Below are positions 6,793 through 8,879 of a stretch of DNA of 8,879 bases, in pieces. Every line of letters begins with the position of its first letter. Position 1 is the first letter of the stretch. The notes below the pieces were generated by a model. It saw nothing but the letters and a program-made list of their open reading frames with translations. It was not told where the DNA came from and searched no databases. Location of the stretch: positions 1-8,879 of the forward strand of contig CBDUWP010000062.1 in the NCBI GenBank assembly GCA_965370955.1, given 5' to 3'. The translations under genes and the position numbers were made by a program. Source of the DNA: CBDUWP01 sp965370955 (GTDB lineage: Bacteria > Planctomycetota > Phycisphaerae > Sedimentisphaerales > Anaerobacaceae).

Positions 6793-7854
6793 TTACGGCA
6801 GCAGTTTGATTCTAAAATTCGGCTGACATTTTTTCATTAGTATTCCCGCCTGCTTATTATCTCCGAGCAATCTGTTATGCTCAGCCGCCAGAGTTGCTAT
6901 ATTTTTTTTCTCGACAGCTTTTTTTATTAACAGTTGCGGCATATTTGTAATTTTCGCCACACAGTCGTTTTCCGTTTCCGCCAGCACCGACCCCAATTGA
7001 TATAGCTTATCGTCATTTTCCAGATCAACATTTTTTATATAGCCTTGAAACACATATGACAACAGTTGTGCAAATTGTTGACAATAGATTGAGGCTTTTG
7101 GATCTTCAGTCATCATTTTATCGCACAAAACTTTGAGTAGTTCAGCCTCGAACATTTCTTTTTTGACTGTGTAATTTTCGTAGCTTTTGATTCTTTTGTT
7201 TGCGATATCAGCTAACAGTGAACCGTTAGCAAGTTCCATATTTATTTTTGTCACATAGTTAAGCATCAGTGCCATCACATCTACTGACGCATTTTTCGCA
7301 GCTTTTTTAAGAGCTTTCGCGATTTTCGCTGCCGCCATCATTTCGACATTGTTGGCATTTATTTGTTCAATGATATAATCGCTGGTCAGGTTTTTGACAG
7401 CCCAATATTTCACAACTTGACAATCGTCGTTAAGATATTTCAATGCCAGTTCGACAAACGCTGCATCTTCAATTTCATAAACGAGTATCAACAGATTGAT
7501 TTTGACATTATTTTTTTGTTTTTCGTTTTCGATTATTTCCGCATCGCCGAGCGCTTTTGCGATATATTTTTTAGCTGACTCGATAAACTGGTTTCTGTAT
7601 TGATCTTTGGCGCTGTCTTGGCTGGAGCATCCTCTTGCAGCGACGACCATTCTTTTTTGTGCCACATTTGATGTTTGCTTTGCTATCGCCAAATTTTTGA
7701 CGGCATTAGCCACGAATCCATCTATAGTTTCCAGATCAGCTTTTGCCAGCACGCCGAGTTCTCTGACTCTATCGATTTCGTTTGCGTTTACTTTTGCTGT
7801 GACGATTGCGACCAACACAATAATCAAAGATATCAGCAGCGATTTTTTCAACAT
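6793..7854 (-). CDS. Secreted all-helical protein of unknown function, weakly HEAT-like
   Basis: I do not recognise a named family. The 353-residue product starts with a Sec signal peptide: Lys-Lys, a hydrophobic core to about residue 20, and a likely cleavage after VNA at residue 24. The mature part looks almost wholly alpha-helical and is rich in Ala, Lys, Asn and Glu. Residues 116-157 resemble one HEAT/armadillo-type helical pair (FVELALKYLNDDCQVVKYWA, where a new helix begins after the acidic turn). Cysteines at 76, 145, 244, 258, 298 and 343 could form disulfides. The ATG has a good GAAGGA site at 7862-7867. It is the first gene after the promoter and ends 26 bases before the binding-protein start, so it is probably made with the transporter. 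A role as a periplasmic partner or scaffold is only a guess. Confidence 0.8.
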   Translation of the reverse strand: MLKKSLLISLIIVLVAIVTAKVNANEIDRVRELGVLAKADLETIDGFVANAVKNLAIAKQTSNVAQKRMVVAARGCSSQDSAKDQYRNQFIESAKKYIAKALGDAEIIENEKQKNNVKINLLILVYEIEDAAFVELALKYLNDDCQVVKYWAVKNLTSDYIIEQINANNVEMMAAAKIAKALKKAAKNASVDVMALMLNYVTKINMELANGSLLADIANKRIKSYENYTVKKEMFEAELLKVLCDKMMTEDPKASIYCQQFAQLLSYVFQGYIKNVDLENDDKLYQLGSVLAETENDCVAKITNMPQLLIKKAVEKKNIATLAAEHNRLLGDNKQAGILMKKCQPNFRIKLLP

Positions 7855-7921
7855 TTATACATCCTTCTTATTTTAGAAGCGTTTTTTAACGACCAGTTTC
7901 GGCATCAGCCAAGCTCGTCCC

Positions 7922-7950
7922 AGATTAACACTTACCCTAGTTATTGTCAA
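7922..7950 (-). promoter_or_regulatory. Sigma70-type promoter for the leftward operon
   Basis: On the minus strand a perfect TTGACA -35 (7945-7950) is separated by 17 bases from TAATCT (7922-7927), which keeps the three most conserved -10 positions. Transcription would begin near 7915, leaving a leader of about 60 bases before the ATG at 7854. The leader shows only a four-base-pair hairpin and no recognisable riboswitch or attenuator. This is the only strong promoter-like site seen for the leftward genes. Confidence 0.65.
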
Positions 7951-7996
7951 GTCTTTAGCCCTGTTTGCTATAGTTCTGGTTTTGCAATAGTTTTAT

Positions 7997-8025
7997 TTGA
8001 TTATCGCATATTTTTATGCCATAAT
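7997..8025 (+). promoter_or_regulatory. Sigma70-type promoter for the DUF547 lipoprotein gene
   Basis: TTGATT (7997-8002) is followed after 17 bases by CATAAT (8020-8025), matching four of six and five of six consensus positions. Transcription would start near 8032, about 38 bases before the ATG at 8070. Together with the minus-strand promoter it explains most of the 215-base gap between the divergent genes; no clear operator palindrome was found between the two. Confidence 0.6.
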
Positions 8026-8069
8026 GCCATACCGTTATTGATGATTTTAGATTATTTTTCGGTTTGGTG

Positions 8070-8879
8070 ATGAGTCGATTTCTGTTCAACACATTTGTTT
8101 TAGCATTGGTTGTTAGCTCAGGCTGCCAAGATAGTCAAACAGCTTCTGCGCCAGTTCCGGTAACAGCATCAACATCGACGCCTATAATTTTAGCCGCTGA
8201 ACCTGAACAAGTGCCAGTTACAGTTCCCGAACCAGTTACTATTGCCAAGAAACCTCTGACAGTTTTAGATCAGCTCAATGACGCGATAGATTTATTTTTG
8301 TCTGACTTTTCTGATTCTCTCGGCAACATTGATTACTCCAAGCTCAAGAAGAATCGTAGTCGCATGTACAATCTTTTAGCCTTATTTTCAGAATTCGACA
8401 GCGATCAATTATCCGCATTGCCTCAGTCCGATCAGATTTGTTTTTGGCTTAACTGTTACAACATTCAGCTGACGAATATCATCAGTCGTAATTGGCCGAT
8501 CAAGTCGTCCCGCTTCACTCGTCTTTTATGGCATCCTGATAGCATTCGCCACATATCCGGCATTTGGTCTGATTATAAATTCACAGTTTGCGGAGAGACC
8601 TTCACTCTTTTTGAGTTGAAGAAGCGTTTTCTCGATCCTCATTTAGCTTTGAATCCTGAATTGATGTTTGCTATTAGCCGAGCCAGTGCCTCTGGTTCTT
8701 TGCTTAGCGGTGAATCATATAAGGGTTCGACATTGCAGCATCAGTTGAGCGATCAGATTGAGCGATTTTTATCCAGCCGCTATGCTTTCAAGATTGACGG
8801 TCCCAAGCGCACCGTTTATTTATCCTCTATGTTCCAGTCTGACCAAACTTTCATAGAGAAGTTCGGCACAGTCAAAAAG
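8070..8879 (+). CDS. DUF547-domain lipoprotein, 3' end beyond the window
   Basis: The frame is open for 270 codons with no stop before the window end, so the C-terminus is missing. An N-terminal signal (MSRFLFNTFVLALVVSSGC) ends at a lipobox-like Ser-Ser-Gly-Cys, with Cys19 as the lipid anchor. Residues 24-62 form a Pro, Thr, Val and Ala-rich linker. The DUF547 domain follows: QICFWLNCYNIQLTNIIS (123-140) is the family's FWxNxYN motif. Residues 199-234 match its later block (MFAISRASASGSLLSGESYK, then a LxxQLxxQIxRFL helix). The family's biochemical role is not established. The segment that usually holds Cys residues has Arg204 and Gly209 instead. The start is ATG 8070; GTG 8067 and TTG 8064 are in-frame alternatives, and the ribosome site is weak. 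Family call is good, function unknown. Confidence 0.82.
   Translation, partial: MSRFLFNTFVLALVVSSGCQDSQTASAPVPVTASTSTPIILAAEPEQVPVTVPEPVTIAKKPLTVLDQLNDAIDLFLSDFSDSLGNIDYSKLKKNRSRMYNLLALFSEFDSDQLSALPQSDQICFWLNCYNIQLTNIISRNWPIKSSRFTRLLWHPDSIRHISGIWSDYKFTVCGETFTLFELKKRFLDPHLALNPELMFAISRASASGSLLSGESYKGSTLQHQLSDQIERFLSSRYAFKIDGPKRTVYLSSMFQSDQTFIEKFGTVKK

Noticed and set aside
6785..6793. Run of eight T (A on the coding strand) between the secreted protein and the binding protein genes
   Set aside because: It lies outside both coding regions with no GC-rich stem before it, so it fits neither a terminator nor a convincing phase-variation tract.
7880..7891. Small inverted repeat CGTTTTTTAACG in the leader of the leftward operon
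   Set aside because: The stem is only four base pairs around a T4 loop, too weak to call a terminator, attenuator or operator.
7675..8070. Plus-strand open frame of 131 codons ending where the DUF547 gene begins
   Set aside because: Most of it is antisense to the secreted protein gene, it crosses both promoter sites, and its composition (many Phe, Tyr, Cys and Gln) does not look like a real protein.

Overview
The window reads as bacterial chromosome, roughly 40% G+C by eye and densely packed. One long block of genes runs leftward on the minus strand (12-7854). One gene points the other way at the right edge (8070 onward) and is cut by the window end. Nothing fixes the taxon. The style of the binding protein, the small STAS protein and the DUF547 lipoprotein would fit a low-GC planctomycete-like or other Gram-negative-type bacterium, but this is a weak inference.

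Layout, read along minus-strand transcription from right to left. A near-consensus promoter (7922-7950) precedes a signal-peptide-bearing, all-helical protein of unknown function (6793-7854). A complete five-component peptide/nickel-family ABC importer follows: a substrate-binding lipoprotein (4982-6766), two permeases (4044-4985 and 3125-4051) and two ATPases (2092-3102 and 1089-2102). Junctions in this block are overlaps or gaps of at most about 26 bases, so it is probably one operon. Three starts are settled by Shine-Dalgarno placement: TTG for the binding protein, TTG for the second permease, and an internal ATG for the last ATPase. Further downstream come a STAS-domain protein (707-1063) and a protein with two ACT domains (12-452). 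Both may be on the same transcript, since no terminator was seen between them and the transporter.

The most unusual structure lies between the STAS and ACT genes (466-706). It holds three degenerate, stop-terminated copies of the STAS gene's own 3' end, each encoding a Phe-Phe-Pro-Asn-Glu tail. They are spaced 79, 78 and 78 bases apart counting from the copy inside the gene. No annotated gene explains this array.

On the plus strand, a second promoter-like site (7997-8025) precedes a lipoprotein with a DUF547 domain (8070 to the window end). Its otherwise conserved cysteine-containing segment appears to have lost both cysteines. The 215-base gap between the divergent genes holds both promoters and little else. 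No tRNA, rRNA, CRISPR, insertion sequence or prophage feature was seen.
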